64,000 nucleotides of DNA from Ectopseudomonas chengduensis (GCF_015712065.1 NZ_JACFYZ010000002.1:682001-746000), one strand, 5' to 3'. Counted from the stretch's first letter, positions 37,991 through 51,509 are shown. Program-made: numbers and translations. The notes: a model not told the origin generated them from the sequence alone.

Positions 37991-39532
37991 ATGACCAGTT
38001 TGCATGCTGACGAAGCTTTCCTGGCGCATTACCAGTTCAGTCACGACCCCTTTGCGCCACGCGTACCTGGCTTCAAGTTCTTCCCGGCGCAGCGCAAGCC
38101 AGTGCTGGGGCAATTGCATCACCTTGCACGTTACAGCCAGCTGTTGCTCGCAGTGGTTGGTCCCGAAGGTAGTGGTAAGACGCTGCTACGTCAGGCATTG
38201 GTGGCCAGTACCAACAAGCAGGCGGTACAGAGCATTGTCGTCGCGCAGGGCGTCACCGGTAGCGAGGCGCTTCTGCGCCAGGTCGCTCAGGGGTTGTCCA
38301 TTGCTCAGGCCGATGTGCGTTCGATTCTGGCGCAGGTAGGGCAGTTGGCGTTGACCGGGCAGGAGGTCTATCTGTTGGTCGACGACGCTGATCAACTGGA
38401 TGACGCGGCATTGAAAGGCGTTTTGGCGCTCGCTGCAGGTAATGCCGAGGGGCGCCCGCACATCTTTCTGTTTGCCGAGCAGGATCTGTTGGCGCGCTTG
38501 GAGGCGCTGGCAGGTGGCGAGGAGTGTTATCACGCGATCGAGCTTCAGCCGTACGCCGAAGAAGAGACGCGAGACTATTTGGCGCAGCGGCTCGATGGGG
38601 CCGGTCAGAGTATCGATCTGTTGACCGAAGAGCAGATCGAGGACATTCATCTCCGTTCTCAGGGTTGGCCTGGGGCAATCAATCAGGAGGCGCGTGAACT
38701 GCTGGTTGAGCAGATGCTCGCGCAGCGCTCGGCCGGGCGTGGTGCGGGCGGTGGTTTTGCTCTGCCGAAGAAGCATCTGTTGGCGCTGGCCGTGGTGTTG
38801 GTGGGTGTTGCCGCCGCCTGGTTCATGCAGGGGCGCGAGTCCGCCCCGCCGGCGCCGGTGGCTAGCAACACGTCGCTACCTTTGCAGTCCTCCACGCCGC
38901 CTGTAGAAGCTGAAGAGCCGGCGCAAGCGCCTGCTGCGGAAAGTCGCGCGCCAGCCATTGAATTCGCAGGCGCCAGTCAGCCGCTGCCATTGCCGCTTGT
39001 GGGAGAATCGCAAGCCGTTATTCGCCAGCCTCTGGCTGAGGCGGCGGGTGAAGAGCTGGATAACTTTGAGCCGCCAGCGTCGCCTGAGCCCTCGACAGTC
39101 ACTCCGCCTTCGGCTCCAATCACTGCTGCACCTGCACCTGCACCTGCACCTGCACCTGCACCTGTACCTGCCAAGCAGCCTGAGCCTGTTACGCCGAAGC
39201 CAGGGACTCCTGCTCCCGCGCCGGCTCCGGCTGTGGCCTCAGGTGGGGCGGCGACCAACTGGTACTCGCAGCAGCCCGCGTCCCGCTATGCCTTGCAGGT
39301 GGTCGGGTCGCGTTCGGAGGCTAATATTCAGGCGTTGGTGCGTGAGGGTGGCAGCGAATACCGTTACTTCAAGAAGGTCCACCAGGGGCAGCCGCTGTAC
39401 GTGCTGACCTATGGTAGCTTCTCTAGTCGCGATGCTGCTCAGGCAGCCGTGAAAACTCTGCCTGCCAAGCTGCAGGCGGGCAAGCCCTGGCCTCGCACCC
39501 TCGGTAGCATCCAGCAGGAAATGAGCCGCTAA
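37991..39532 (+). CDS. DamX-like SPOR-domain protein with N-terminal AAA ATPase
   Basis: A 513-residue protein. The cytoplasmic ExeA-like ATPase part has Walker A GPEGSGKT at residues 57-64 and VYLLVDDADQLDD as Walker B. A membrane helix lies at about 257-275 (LLALAVVLVGVAAAWFM). A long proline-alanine linker includes a six-fold PA repeat, encoded by CCTGCA units, and a SPOR domain closes the chain (about 430-510). It is the DamX relative normally placed after aroB and probably acts at the division septum. Confidence 0.85.
   Translation: MTSLHADEAFLAHYQFSHDPFAPRVPGFKFFPAQRKPVLGQLHHLARYSQLLLAVVGPEGSGKTLLRQALVASTNKQAVQSIVVAQGVTGSEALLRQVAQGLSIAQADVRSILAQVGQLALTGQEVYLLVDDADQLDDAALKGVLALAAGNAEGRPHIFLFAEQDLLARLEALAGGEECYHAIELQPYAEEETRDYLAQRLDGAGQSIDLLTEEQIEDIHLRSQGWPGAINQEARELLVEQMLAQRSAGRGAGGGFALPKKHLLALAVVLVGVAAAWFMQGRESAPPAPVASNTSLPLQSSTPPVEAEEPAQAPAAESRAPAIEFAGASQPLPLPLVGESQAVIRQPLAEAAGEELDNFEPPASPEPSTVTPPSAPITAAPAPAPAPAPAPVPAKQPEPVTPKPGTPAPAPAPAVASGGAATNWYSQQPASRYALQVVGSRSEANIQALVREGGSEYRYFKKVHQGQPLYVLTYGSFSSRDAAQAAVKTLPAKLQAGKPWPRTLGSIQQEMSR
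39129..39170 (+). repeat. tandem CCTGCA hexanucleotide repeat in the DamX-like gene
   Basis: About six perfect or near-perfect CCTGCA units, encoding alternating Pro-Ala in the linker. Gain or loss of a unit keeps the frame and changes only linker length. Confidence 0.85.
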
Positions 39533-39618
39533 GCGCTCTATCCCGAGATGACTGCTTGGTCGTTAGCACGACCTTGCGGTCTTATCCTTCGTTTTTGCGA
39601 CATAAATATTCACCCCCT

Positions 39619-39638
39619 CGTCACGAAAATTTGTGACG
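39619..39638 (+). promoter_or_regulatory. inverted repeat overlapping the gltB -35 region
   Basis: CGTCAC and GTGACG are separated by eight AT-rich bases (GAAAATTT). The right arm overlaps the proposed -35 box. Such a site would let a dimeric regulator block or modulate the promoter; the regulator is unknown. Confidence 0.5.
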
Positions 39639-39659
39639 CCATGGGTGGATATGTACAAT
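39631..39659 (+). promoter_or_regulatory. sigma-70 promoter of gltBD
   Basis: TTGTGA and TACAAT with a 17-base spacer, about 110 bases before the gltB start. It is the best such pair in the 238-base gap. Confidence 0.6.
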
Positions 39660-39770
39660 GACCTCCCTTTTGCCTATGCAAAGCTGGCCCGTGCCCGCTT
39701 TTCGGGTTTAAGTAATTGAATTAGAAAGTAATTTGCCTGAGGTCTAGGCAGCCTGGTGAGAGTTTCCCCT

Positions 39771-42700
39771 ATGAAAGCAGGTTTGTACCGTCCTGATGAG
39801 TTCAAGGATAACTGCGGCTTCGGCTTGATCGCCCATATGCAAGGTGAGCCTAGTCATCACCTGCTTAATACCGCTATTGAGGCCCTCACCTGCATGACTC
39901 ACCGCGGCGGTATTAACGCCGACGGCAAGACCGGTGATGGCTGTGGCCTGCTGATCCAGAAACCCGATCAATTCCTGCGCGCCATCGCCCAGGAGCAATT
40001 CGGCGTCGAACTGCCTGGGCAATATGCCGTGGGCATGGTGTTCTTCAATCAGGATTCGGCCAAGGCCGAAGCCGCGCGCGAGAACATGAACCGCGAAATC
40101 CTCGCCGCCGGCCTGCAACTGGTGGGCTGGCGCAAGGTGCCGATCGACACCAGCGTGCTCGGTAGGCTGGCGCTGGAGCGTCTGCCGCAGATCGAGCAGG
40201 TGTTCATCGGCGGCGAAGGTCTATCCGACCAGGAATTTGCCATCAAGCTGTTCAGTGCTCGCCGTCGTTCCTCGGTGGCCAATGCCGACGACAGCGATCA
40301 CTACATCTGCAGCTTCTCGCACAAGACCATCATCTACAAAGGCCTGATGATGCCGGCGGACCTGCAGCAGTTCTACCCGGATCTGGGTGACGAGCGCCTG
40401 CAGACCGCCATTGCGGTTTTCCACCAGCGCTTCTCCACCAACACTCTGCCGAAGTGGCCGCTGGCGCAGCCTTTCCGTTATCTCGCGCACAACGGCGAGA
40501 TCAACACCATCACCGGCAACCGCAACTGGGCGCAGGCTCGTCGCACCAAGTTCGCCAACGAGCTGATTCCTGATCTCGACGAGCTGGGCCCGCTGGTCAA
40601 CCGCGTCGGCTCCGACTCCTCGAGCATGGACAATATGCTCGAGCTGATGGTCACCGGCGGCATCGATCTGTTCCGCGGCCTGCGCATGATCATTCCGCCG
40701 GCCTGGCAGAACGTCGAGACCATGGACGCCGACCTGCGCGCGTTCTACGAATACAACTCCATGCACATGGAGCCCTGGGATGGTCCGGCCGGCGTGGTGC
40801 TGACCGATGGTCGCCATGCCGTGTGCCTGCTCGACCGTAACGGTCTGCGCCCGGCGCGCTGGGTTACCACCAAGAACGGCTACATCACCCTGGCGTCGGA
40901 AATCGGCGTGTGGGACTACCAGCCCGAGGACGTCATCGCCAAGGGGCGTGTCGGCCCGGGGCAGATCCTCGCCGTCGACACCGAGACCGGCCAGGTGCTG
41001 GACACCGAGTCCATCGACAGCCGCCTGAAGTCGCGCCACCCCTACAAACTGTGGCTGCGCAAGCATGCCCAGCGCATCAAGGCGACGCTGGAAGACCGCG
41101 ACCACGGTTCGGCCTTCTACGACCCGGATCAGCTCAAGCAATACATGAAGATGTTCCAGGTCACCTTCGAGGAGCGTGACCAGGTGCTGCGCCCGCTCGG
41201 TGAGCAGGGCCAGGAAGCGGTCGGCTCCATGGGCGATGATACGCCGATGGCCGTACTCAGCCAGCGCGTGCGCTCGCCCTACGATTATTTCCGCCAGCAG
41301 TTCGCGCAGGTCACCAACCCGCCGATCGATCCGCTGCGCGAAGCGATCGTCATGTCCCTGGAAATCTGCCTGGGCGCCGAGCGCAACATCTTCAGCGAGT
41401 CGCCGGAGCACGCTACCCGCGTGATCCTCAGCAGCCCGGTGATTTCGCCGGCCAAGTGGCGCGCGCTGATGAACCTGGATCGCCCGGGCTTTGACCGTCA
41501 TGTCATCGACATGAACTACGACGAGTCGCTGGGCCTGGAAGCCGCCGTGCGCAACATGGCCGACCAGGCCGAGGAAGCAGTGCGTGCCGGCAAGGTGCTG
41601 CTGGTACTGACCGACCGTCACATCGCTCCGGGCAAGCTGCCGGCGCATGCCGCGCTGGTCACTGGCGCCGTACATCACCGCCTGACCGAGAAAGGCCTGC
41701 GTTGCGACTGCAACATCCTGGTGGAAACTGCCACCGCGCGTGACCCGCACCACTATGCTGTGCTGCTGGGCTTCGGTGCGTCGGCGGTCTACCCGTTCCT
41801 GGCCTACGAAGTGCTGGGCGACCTGATCCGCACCGGCGAAGTGCTGGGCGATCTGTACGAAGTGTTCAAGTACTACCGCAAGGGCATCTCCAAGGGCCTG
41901 CTGAAGATCCTGTCGAAGATGGGTATCTCCACGGTCGCGTCCTACCGCGGTGCGCAACTGTTCGAGGCCGTCGGCCTGGCCGACGAGGTCACCGAACTGT
42001 GCTTCCGTGGTGTGGCCAGCCGCATCCAGGGCGCGCGTTTCGTCGACATCGAAAACGAGCAGAAGCTGCTATCCCAGGAGGCCTGGAACAACCGCAAGTC
42101 GATCCAGCAGGGCGGTTTGCTCAAGTTCGTCTACGGCGGCGAATACCACGCCTACAACCCGGACGTGGTGCGCACGCTGCAGGAAGCCGTGCAGCAGGGC
42201 AACTACGGCAAGTACAAGGAATACTCGACGCTGGTCGACACCCGTCCGGTGTCGATGATCCGCGACCTGCTCAAGGTCAAGGAGTCCGCCACGCCGATTT
42301 CCCTGGACGAAGTCGAGCCGCTGCAGTCGATCTTCAAGCGTTTCGACGCCGCTGGTATCTCCCTCGGCGCGCTGTCGCCGGAGGCGCACGAGGCGCTGGC
42401 CGAGGCGATGAACCGCCTGGGTGGTCGCTCCAACTCCGGCGAGGGCGGTGAAGACCCGGCCCGCTACGGCACCATCAAAAGCTCGAAGATCAAGCAGGTG
42501 GCCACCGGCCGCTTTGGCGTGACCCCGGAATACCTGGTCAACGCCGAAGTGCTGCAGATCAAGGTGGCCCAGGGCGCCAAGCCCGGTGAGGGCGGCCAGT
42601 TGCCGGGTGGCAAGGTCAACGGCCTGATCGCCAAGCTGCGCTACGCGGTGCCGGGCGTGACCCTGATCTCGCCTCCGCCGCACCACGACATCTACTCGAT

Positions 42701-44219
42701 CGAAGACCTGGCGCAGCTGATCTATGACCTCAAGCAGGTCAACCCGAAGGCGCTGGTGTCGGTCAAGCTGGTGGCCGAGGCCGGCGTCGGCACCATCGCT
42801 GCCGGTGTGGCCAAGGCCTATGCCGACCTGATCACCATTTCCGGTTACGACGGCGGTACTGGCGCATCGCCGCTGACCTCCATTCGTTACGCCGGCGCGC
42901 CGTGGGAGCTTGGCCTGGCCGAAACCCACCAGACCCTGCGCGGCAACGACCTGCGCGGCAAGGTGCGGGTGCAGACCGACGGTGGTCTGAAAACCGGTCT
43001 CGACGTAATCAAGGCAGCCATCCTCGGCGCCGAGAGCTTCGGCTTCGGTACCGCGCCGATGGTGGCCCTGGGTTGCAAATACCTGCGCATCTGCCACCTG
43101 AACAACTGCGCCACCGGCGTGGCCACGCAGAACGACAAGCTGCGCAAGGATCACTTCATCGGCACCGTCGAGATGGTGATGAACTTCTTCACCTACGTCG
43201 CCGAGGAAACCCGCGAGTGGCTGGCCAAGCTGGGCGTGCGCAGCCTGGAAGAGCTGATCGGGCGTACCGACCTGCTCGAAGTGCTGCCGGGCGAAACCGC
43301 CAAGCAAGGCAACCTGGATCTGTCGCCGCTGCTGGCCAGCGCACACATCCCAGCGGACAAACCGCAGTTCTGCCAGGTGCCGAAGAACCCGCCGTTCGAC
43401 GAAGGCCTGCTGGCCGAGAAGATGGTGGAAATGGCCAAGGACGCCATCGCCGGCAAGACCGGTGGTGAGTACGAGCTAAACATCGGCAACTGCGATCGCT
43501 CCATCGGTGCGCGCATTTCCGGCGAGATCGCCCGCGTGCATGGCAACCAGGGCATGAACGGCGCGCCGATCACCTTCCGCTTCAAGGGCACTGCCGGGCA
43601 GAGCTTCGGCGTATGGAACGCCGGTGGTCTGCACCTGCGCCTGGAAGGCGACGCCAACGACTACGTCGGTAAGGGCATGACCGCGGGCAAGATCGTCATC
43701 ACTCCGCCTGCTGGCAGCCCGTTCGCCACTGAGGACAGCGCCATCATCGGCAACACCTGCCTGTACGGCGCCACCGGCGGCAAGCTGTTCGCCACCGGCA
43801 CCGCGGGTGAGCGTTTCGCCGTGCGTAACTCCGGCGCCCATGCCGTGGTGGAAGGCACTGGCGACCACTGCTGCGAGTACATGACCGGCGGTTTCGTCTG
43901 CGTACTGGGCAAGACCGGCTACAACTTCGGCTCGGGCATGACCGGCGGCTTCGCCTACGTGCTCGACATGGACAACGGCTTCTACGACCGCGTCAACCAC
44001 GAGCTGGTGGAAATCCAACGCATCAACAATGAAGCGATGGAGGCCTACCGCAGCCACCTGGAAAGCGTGCTCGCCGAGTATGTCGAGGAAACCGGTAGCG
44101 AGTGGGGGCAGAACCTGCTGGAAAACCTGGACGATTACCTGCGCAAGTTCTGGCTGGTGAAACCGAAAGCGGCCAGTCTGAAGTCGCTGCTGTCCAGCAC
44201 CCGTGCCAACCCGCAATAA
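39771..44219 (+). CDS. gltB: glutamate synthase (NADPH) large subunit
   Basis: A 1482-residue GOGAT alpha chain. A 14-residue propeptide precedes the N-terminal nucleophile Cys15 ([11 protein letters not shown]), the class II glutaminase that frees ammonia from glutamine. The central FMN-binding synthase region holds the [3Fe-4S] ligands in [18 protein letters not shown]-terminal beta-helix of glycine-rich repeats ([19 protein letters not shown]) completes it. The ATG at 39771 matches the family; a GTG at 39756 is less likely. With gltD it makes glutamate from 2-oxoglutarate. Confidence 0.97.
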   Translation: MKAGLYRPDEFKDNCGFGLIAHMQGEPSHHLLNTAIEALTCMTHRGGINADGKTGDGCGLLIQKPDQFLRAIAQEQFGVELPGQYAVGMVFFNQDSAKAEAARENMNREILAAGLQLVGWRKVPIDTSVLGRLALERLPQIEQVFIGGEGLSDQEFAIKLFSARRRSSVANADDSDHYICSFSHKTIIYKGLMMPADLQQFYPDLGDERLQTAIAVFHQRFSTNTLPKWPLAQPFRYLAHNGEINTITGNRNWAQARRTKFANELIPDLDELGPLVNRVGSDSSSMDNMLELMVTGGIDLFRGLRMIIPPAWQNVETMDADLRAFYEYNSMHMEPWDGPAGVVLTDGRHAVCLLDRNGLRPARWVTTKNGYITLASEIGVWDYQPEDVIAKGRVGPGQILAVDTETGQVLDTESIDSRLKSRHPYKLWLRKHAQRIKATLEDRDHGSAFYDPDQLKQYMKMFQVTFEERDQVLRPLGEQGQEAVGSMGDDTPMAVLSQRVRSPYDYFRQQFAQVTNPPIDPLREAIVMSLEICLGAERNIFSESPEHATRVILSSPVISPAKWRALMNLDRPGFDRHVIDMNYDESLGLEAAVRNMADQAEEAVRAGKVLLVLTDRHIAPGKLPAHAALVTGAVHHRLTEKGLRCDCNILVETATARDPHHYAVLLGFGASAVYPFLAYEVLGDLIRTGEVLGDLYEVFKYYRKGISKGLLKILSKMGISTVASYRGAQLFEAVGLADEVTELCFRGVASRIQGARFVDIENEQKLLSQEAWNNRKSIQQGGLLKFVYGGEYHAYNPDVVRTLQEAVQQGNYGKYKEYSTLVDTRPVSMIRDLLKVKESATPISLDEVEPLQSIFKRFDAAGISLGALSPEAHEALAEAMNRLGGRSNSGEGGEDPARYGTIKSSKIKQVATGRFGVTPEYLVNAEVLQIKVAQGAKPGEGGQLPGGKVNGLIAKLRYAVPGVTLISPPPHHDIYSIEDLAQLIYDLKQVNPKALVSVKLVAEAGVGTIAAGVAKAYADLITISGYDGGTGASPLTSIRYAGAPWELGLAETHQTLRGNDLRGKVRVQTDGGLKTGLDVIKAAILGAESFGFGTAPMVALGCKYLRICHLNNCATGVATQNDKLRKDHFIGTVEMVMNFFTYVAEETREWLAKLGVRSLEELIGRTDLLEVLPGETAKQGNLDLSPLLASAHIPADKPQFCQVPKNPPFDEGLLAEKMVEMAKDAIAGKTGGEYELNIGNCDRSIGARISGEIARVHGNQGMNGAPITFRFKGTAGQSFGVWNAGGLHLRLEGDANDYVGKGMTAGKIVITPPAGSPFATEDSAIIGNTCLYGATGGKLFATGTAGERFAVRNSGAHAVVEGTGDHCCEYMTGGFVCVLGKTGYNFGSGMTGGFAYVLDMDNGFYDRVNHELVEIQRINNEAMEAYRSHLESVLAEYVEETGSEWGQNLLENLDDYLRKFWLVKPKAASLKSLLSSTRANPQ

Positions 44220-44244
44220 GAATGCGCCTGAAGTGGTTTGATGA

Positions 44245-47588
<3,344 letters not shown>

Positions 47589-47643
47589 CGCGGCGCTCTC
47601 GGGATTGGCCTTTCAGGTCGTTATCCAAAGGGCGTGCCAGTTG

Positions 47644-47695
47644 ACGAGATATCGTTTTTTAATCTGACGAATTCTCGCGAATAACGATATTTCGT
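47644..47695 (+). promoter_or_regulatory. candidate CynF upstream activator site
   Basis: ACGAGATATCGTT (47644-47656) and AACGATATTTCGT (47683-47695) are inverted copies with one mismatch in 13. The pair is centred about 85 bases before the -24 box, a normal distance for an enhancer-binding protein. A/T-rich DNA between the repeat and the promoter could hold a bending protein such as IHF. Confidence 0.55.
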
Positions 47696-47752
47696 ATTTA
47701 TTGATTTTATTAAAAATATATATTTTTCAATTGCTTATATATGTTTTTGAAC

Positions 47753-47769
47753 TGGTATAGCTCCTGCAA
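47753..47769 (+). promoter_or_regulatory. sigma-54 (-24/-12) promoter of cynABDS
   Basis: TGGTATAGCTCCTGCA has GG and GC exactly ten bases apart. It lies about 90 bases before the cynA start and faces cynA. Together with an adjacent sigma-54 activator gene this is a strong functional assignment. Confidence 0.75.
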
Positions 47770-47856
47770 TAGCTGACATGAACCGGCCAGCAATGGCCCA
47801 GCCCAGTCAGCGCCCGCCTCACCAATCTGGGGCAGGCCATCGCAGGAGTGATCACG

Positions 47857-49224
47857 ATGAGCGTCAACAGCCTGGACGATCCATTCAGCCCCGACAGCGA
47901 GCTTTCCCATGCCGCCGGGTGTGCTTGCCAGCGTTGCACGCCGAGTGCCGCTGCGCTGCCCGATGACAGCGAGGCCATGCTCGATCGCGCGGTGGAGAAC
48001 GCCATCGTGCGTGGTGTGTTCGGCCATAACGATTTCTCCCGGCGCAGTTTCATGGGAATGATCGGTGGCGGTGTCGCGGCGGCGATTCTGGGCAGCATGA
48101 TCCCGCTGGATGCGGTCAAGGCGGCGGTCAAGGGCAGCCTTGGTCCGCTGGAAAAGGCCAAGCTGAAGATCGGCTTCGTGCCCATCACCTGCGCCACGCC
48201 GATCATCATGGCCGAGCCGATGGGCTTCTACGCCAAGTACGGGCTGGAGGTGGAAACGGTGAAGACCGCTGGCTGGGCGGTGGCGCGCGACAAGTCGCTG
48301 GCCGGCGAATACGACGCCTCGCACATGCTTTCGCCGATGCCGCTGGCCATCAGCCTGGGGCTGGGTTCGACGCAGACGCCCTTCGTCATGCCGGCGCTGG
48401 AAAACGTCAACGGCCAGGCCATCGTGCTCGGCATGCAGCATCAGGACAAGCGCGATCCGAAACTGTGGAAGGGCATGCGCTTCGGTGTGCCGTTCGAGTA
48501 TTCGATGCACAACTTCCTGCTGCGTTATTACGTCGCCGAGCATGGCCTGGACCCGGATCGCGACATCCAGATTCGTGTGGTGCCGCCACCGGAGATGGTC
48601 GCCAACCTGCGCGCCGGCAACCTCGATGGCTTCCTCTCGCCGGACCCGTTCAACCAGCGCGCGGTGTGGGAGAAGGTCGGCTTCATCCACCTGCTGACCA
48701 AGGAACTGTGGCCGGGCCATCCGTGCTGCGCCTTCGCCTGCAGTCAGCGCTTCGCCAGTGAAAACCCCAATACCTATGGCGCGCTGCTGCATGCGCTGAT
48801 CGATGCCACGCAGTATTCCTCCAAGGCCGAGAACCGCAAGGCGGTGGCTGAGGCGATCTCCACCCGCAACTACCTCAACCAGCCGGTGCCGGTGGTGCAG
48901 CAGGTGCTCAGCGGGCGCTATGCCGACGGCCTGGGCAACATCCATGACGAGCCGCAGCGCATCGACTTCGATCCGTTCCCCTGGCAGTCGATGGCCGTGT
49001 GGATCCTCACCCAGATGAAACGCTGGGGCTATCTGCAGGGGGATGTCGACTACCGCAGCATCGCCGAGCGGGTGTTCCTCGCGGCTGACGCCGGCAAGGT
49101 GATGAAAGAGCTCGGCCTGCCGGTGCCAGCCGACGCCTACAAATCCTTCAGCGTGATGGGCAAACCCTTCGACCCGGCCGATCCGGACGGTTACCTGGCC
49201 AGCTTCGCCATGCGGAGGTCGTGA
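47857..49224 (+). CDS. cynA: Tat-exported cyanate ABC transporter substrate-binding protein (NrtA/CmpA-like)
   Basis: A 455-residue binding protein of the NrtA/CmpA group (nitrate, bicarbonate, cyanate). A 60-residue leader holds a cysteine cluster GCACQRC (Cys22, 24, 27) before the twin-arginine motif SRRSFMG (Arg62-Arg63) and a hydrophobic stretch. The binding core begins KLKIGFVPITCATPIIMAEP. The cyanate role comes from the linked cyanase gene; the sequence alone fits other small anions. CAGGAG precedes the ATG at 47857; a GTG three codons earlier is less likely. Overlaps cynB by one base. Confidence 0.83.
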   Translation: MSVNSLDDPFSPDSELSHAAGCACQRCTPSAAALPDDSEAMLDRAVENAIVRGVFGHNDFSRRSFMGMIGGGVAAAILGSMIPLDAVKAAVKGSLGPLEKAKLKIGFVPITCATPIIMAEPMGFYAKYGLEVETVKTAGWAVARDKSLAGEYDASHMLSPMPLAISLGLGSTQTPFVMPALENVNGQAIVLGMQHQDKRDPKLWKGMRFGVPFEYSMHNFLLRYYVAEHGLDPDRDIQIRVVPPPEMVANLRAGNLDGFLSPDPFNQRAVWEKVGFIHLLTKELWPGHPCCAFACSQRFASENPNTYGALLHALIDATQYSSKAENRKAVAEAISTRNYLNQPVPVVQQVLSGRYADGLGNIHDEPQRIDFDPFPWQSMAVWILTQMKRWGYLQGDVDYRSIAERVFLAADAGKVMKELGLPVPADAYKSFSVMGKPFDPADPDGYLASFAMRRS

Positions 49225-50060
49225 TGAAAGCATCCATTTCCCTGCGCGCGGCGATTCTTTCCGTTGTGCTGCTGGTTCTGCTGCTGGTGGTCTGGGAGGT
49301 GCTCTGCCGCGTGCCCGCCAGCGCCGCAGTCAGTGCTGATGACGAATACGCCCTGCTCATGGGCGAAGCCGAGCAGGAGGCCCGTGTACCACCACCCTCG
49401 GTGGTGTTGGCGCATGCCTATGCCGAGCTTAGCCAGCCTTTCTATGACAACGGGCCGAACGACAAGGGCATCGGCATCCAGCTCGCACATTCGCTGTACC
49501 GGGTACTGACCGGCTACCTGCTGGCGGCGCTGGTGGCGATCCCGGTCGGTTTCGTCATCGGCATGTCGCCGCTGATGTACCGCGCGCTCAACCCCTTCAT
49601 CCAGATCCTGCGGCCGATCTCGCCGCTGGCCTGGATGCCACTGGCGCTGTTCGTGATCAAGGATTCGCAGACCTCGGCGATCTTCGTGATCTTCATCTGC
49701 TCGGTATGGCCGATGCTGCTCAACACCGCCTTCGGGGTGGCGGGCGTGCGTCGCGACTGGATCAACGTTGCCCGCACCCATGAGCTGAGCCCGCTGCGCA
49801 CGGCGTTCAGCGTGATCCTGCCCGCCGCCATGCCGACCATCCTTACCGGTATGCGTATTTCGGTGGGCATCGCCTGGCTGGTGATCGTCGCTGCCGAGAT
49901 GCTCGTCGGTGGCACCGGTATTGGCTACTACGTGTGGAACGAGTGGAACAACCTCAATCTGGCCAGCGTGATCTTCTCGATTCTGATGATCGGCGTGGTC
50001 GGCATGCTGCTCGACCTTCTGCTGGGCAGCGTCGCCCGTCTCGTCAGCTACCAGGAGTGA
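49224..50060 (+). CDS. cynB: cyanate ABC transporter permease
   Basis: A 278-residue inner-membrane permease of the NrtB/SsuC group. Membrane helices lie at about residues 9-27, 93-115, 125-145, 150-170, 210-230 and 245-270. The EAA-like loop that contacts the ATPase is in the region VRRDWINVARTHELSPLRTA. It starts on the last base of cynA (TGATG) with GGAGG upstream. The substrate is inferred from the operon. Confidence 0.83.
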   Translation: MKASISLRAAILSVVLLVLLLVVWEVLCRVPASAAVSADDEYALLMGEAEQEARVPPPSVVLAHAYAELSQPFYDNGPNDKGIGIQLAHSLYRVLTGYLLAALVAIPVGFVIGMSPLMYRALNPFIQILRPISPLAWMPLALFVIKDSQTSAIFVIFICSVWPMLLNTAFGVAGVRRDWINVARTHELSPLRTAFSVILPAAMPTILTGMRISVGIAWLVIVAAEMLVGGTGIGYYVWNEWNNLNLASVIFSILMIGVVGMLLDLLLGSVARLVSYQE

Positions 50061-50064
50061 TGTC

Positions 50065-50973
50065 ATGTCCCGTTATTTTCTCGATGCCCGACGCCTGGCT
50101 AAACGCTTCCCGCAACCCGGCAGCGAGCCGCTGACAGTCTTCGAAGACGTCAGCTTCGGTCTTGATCAGGGCGAGTTCGTCTGCATCATCGGTCACTCCG
50201 GCTGCGGCAAGTCGACCATTCTCAATGCCCTGGCCGGACTCGACAGTTTCAGCGAGGGCACGCTGGAAATGGCCGGCAAGGAAGTCGCCGGGCCCAGCCT
50301 CGAACGCGGCGTGGTGTTCCAGAACTACAGCCTGCTGCCCTGGCTCAGCGCGCTGGAGAATGTCGAGTTCGGGGTACGCGCGCGTTTCCCGCAGTGGTTG
50401 AAGGAGCAGCGCCGCGCGCACAGCCGCAAGTATCTGGAAATGGTCGGCCTGGGCGGCTCCGAGGCGCGCAAGCCGGCGCAGCTGTCCGGCGGCATGCGCC
50501 AGCGCGTGAGCATCGCCCGCGCCTTCGCTACCCAGCCGCAGTTGCTGCTGCTCGATGAACCCTTCGGTGCGCTGGACGCCCTGACCCGAGGGGTGATCCA
50601 GGACGAGCTGATCAAGATCTGGAGCGCCACCAAGCAGACGGTGTTCATGATCACCCATGACATCGACGAGGCGATCCTGCTCTCCGACCGCATCCTGCTG
50701 ATGACCAACGGCCCGCAGGCACGTATCGCCGAGTCGGTGCGCATCGACCTGCCACGGCCACGGCAGCGCGACCAAGTGATTCATCACCCGGCGTACTACC
50801 GCATCCGTAACCACCTCGTGGACTTTCTGGTGAACCGCTCGCACGAGCTGCGCGGCCGCACCGTGGCCGACGAGCAAGGCTTCCCGCCCGAAATCAACCC
50901 CGCCCTGGACGAGCCGGCAGCGGCCGCCAGGGTCGTACCTCTGACCCCCGTGAAGGAGTTTCACCATGGATAA
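50065..50973 (+). CDS. cynD: cyanate ABC transporter ATP-binding protein
   Basis: A 302-residue ABC ATPase of the NrtD/SsuB group. Walker A is GHSGCGKST (43-51), the signature is LSGGM (140-144) and Walker B is LLLDEPFGALD. The switch His is in FMITHDIDEA. The C-terminal tail from about 235 is longer than in SsuB and less conserved. It follows cynB by four bases, and its last 8 bases overlap the cynS start. Confidence 0.84.
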   Translation: MSRYFLDARRLAKRFPQPGSEPLTVFEDVSFGLDQGEFVCIIGHSGCGKSTILNALAGLDSFSEGTLEMAGKEVAGPSLERGVVFQNYSLLPWLSALENVEFGVRARFPQWLKEQRRAHSRKYLEMVGLGGSEARKPAQLSGGMRQRVSIARAFATQPQLLLLDEPFGALDALTRGVIQDELIKIWSATKQTVFMITHDIDEAILLSDRILLMTNGPQARIAESVRIDLPRPRQRDQVIHHPAYYRIRNHLVDFLVNRSHELRGRTVADEQGFPPEINPALDEPAAAARVVPLTPVKEFHHG

Positions 50974-51406
50974 GCAACAGATGCGCACCACCATCATCGA
51001 CGCGAAGGCGCGCCTGGGCCTCGACTGGGCCGTACTTGGCCAGGGCATCGGCATGTCGCCGGTGTGGACGACCTCCGCCTGCCTGGGCATGAACAGCATG
51101 CCCAAGGCGCAGGCAGATGCCCTGTGCGAGATGCTCGAATTGCCGGCGGAGGTCTCCACCGCACTGCAGGCGTTCCCGCACAAGCACTGGGACAAGGCCG
51201 TGCCCACTGACCCGTTGATCTACCGCTTCTACGAGATGATCAACGTCTACGGTGAGACCATCAAGGAACTGATCCATGAGGAGTTCGGCGACGGCATCAT
51301 GAGCGCCATCGACTTCAGCATGGACATTTCCCGCGTCGCCGACCCCAAGGGCGACCGTGTGCAGATCGTGCTCAACGGCAAGTTCCTGCCCTACCGCAGC
51401 TGGTAA
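50966..51406 (+). CDS. cynS: cyanate hydratase (cyanase)
   Basis: A 146-residue cyanase that turns cyanate and bicarbonate into ammonia and carbon dioxide (through carbamate). The N-terminal helical domain resembles a helix-turn-helix. The catalytic motif PTDPLIYRFYEM is present with Arg87 and Glu90, and Ser113 lies in DGIMSAIDFSMD; these equal Arg96, Glu99 and Ser122 of E. coli. AAGGAG precedes the ATG. The overlap with cynD ties it to uptake. No carbonic anhydrase gene (cynT) is present in the cluster. Confidence 0.96.
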   Translation: MDKQQMRTTIIDAKARLGLDWAVLGQGIGMSPVWTTSACLGMNSMPKAQADALCEMLELPAEVSTALQAFPHKHWDKAVPTDPLIYRFYEMINVYGETIKELIHEEFGDGIMSAIDFSMDISRVADPKGDRVQIVLNGKFLPYRSW

Positions 51407-51434
51407 ATCGTCGCGGCATATCGTCGCGATGGAC

Positions 51435-51466
51435 AAAAGGCACGGCACCCGCCGTGCCTTTTGTTT
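51435..51466 (+). terminator. intrinsic terminator after cynS
   Basis: AAAAGGCACGGC and GCCGTGCCTTTT pair with a 4-base loop, then GTTTT. It closes the cynABDS transcript about 30 bases after the cynS stop codon. Confidence 0.92.
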
Positions 51467-51509
51467 TGCGCTCTGCGAAAATGCCCGCACTTTTTTCTAG
51501 GACTCTGCC

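Noticed and set aside
39558..39573. GGTCGT/ACGACC hairpin after the DamX-like gene as a terminator
   Set aside because: The stem is only six pairs and there is no adjacent U run, so termination there is not supported.
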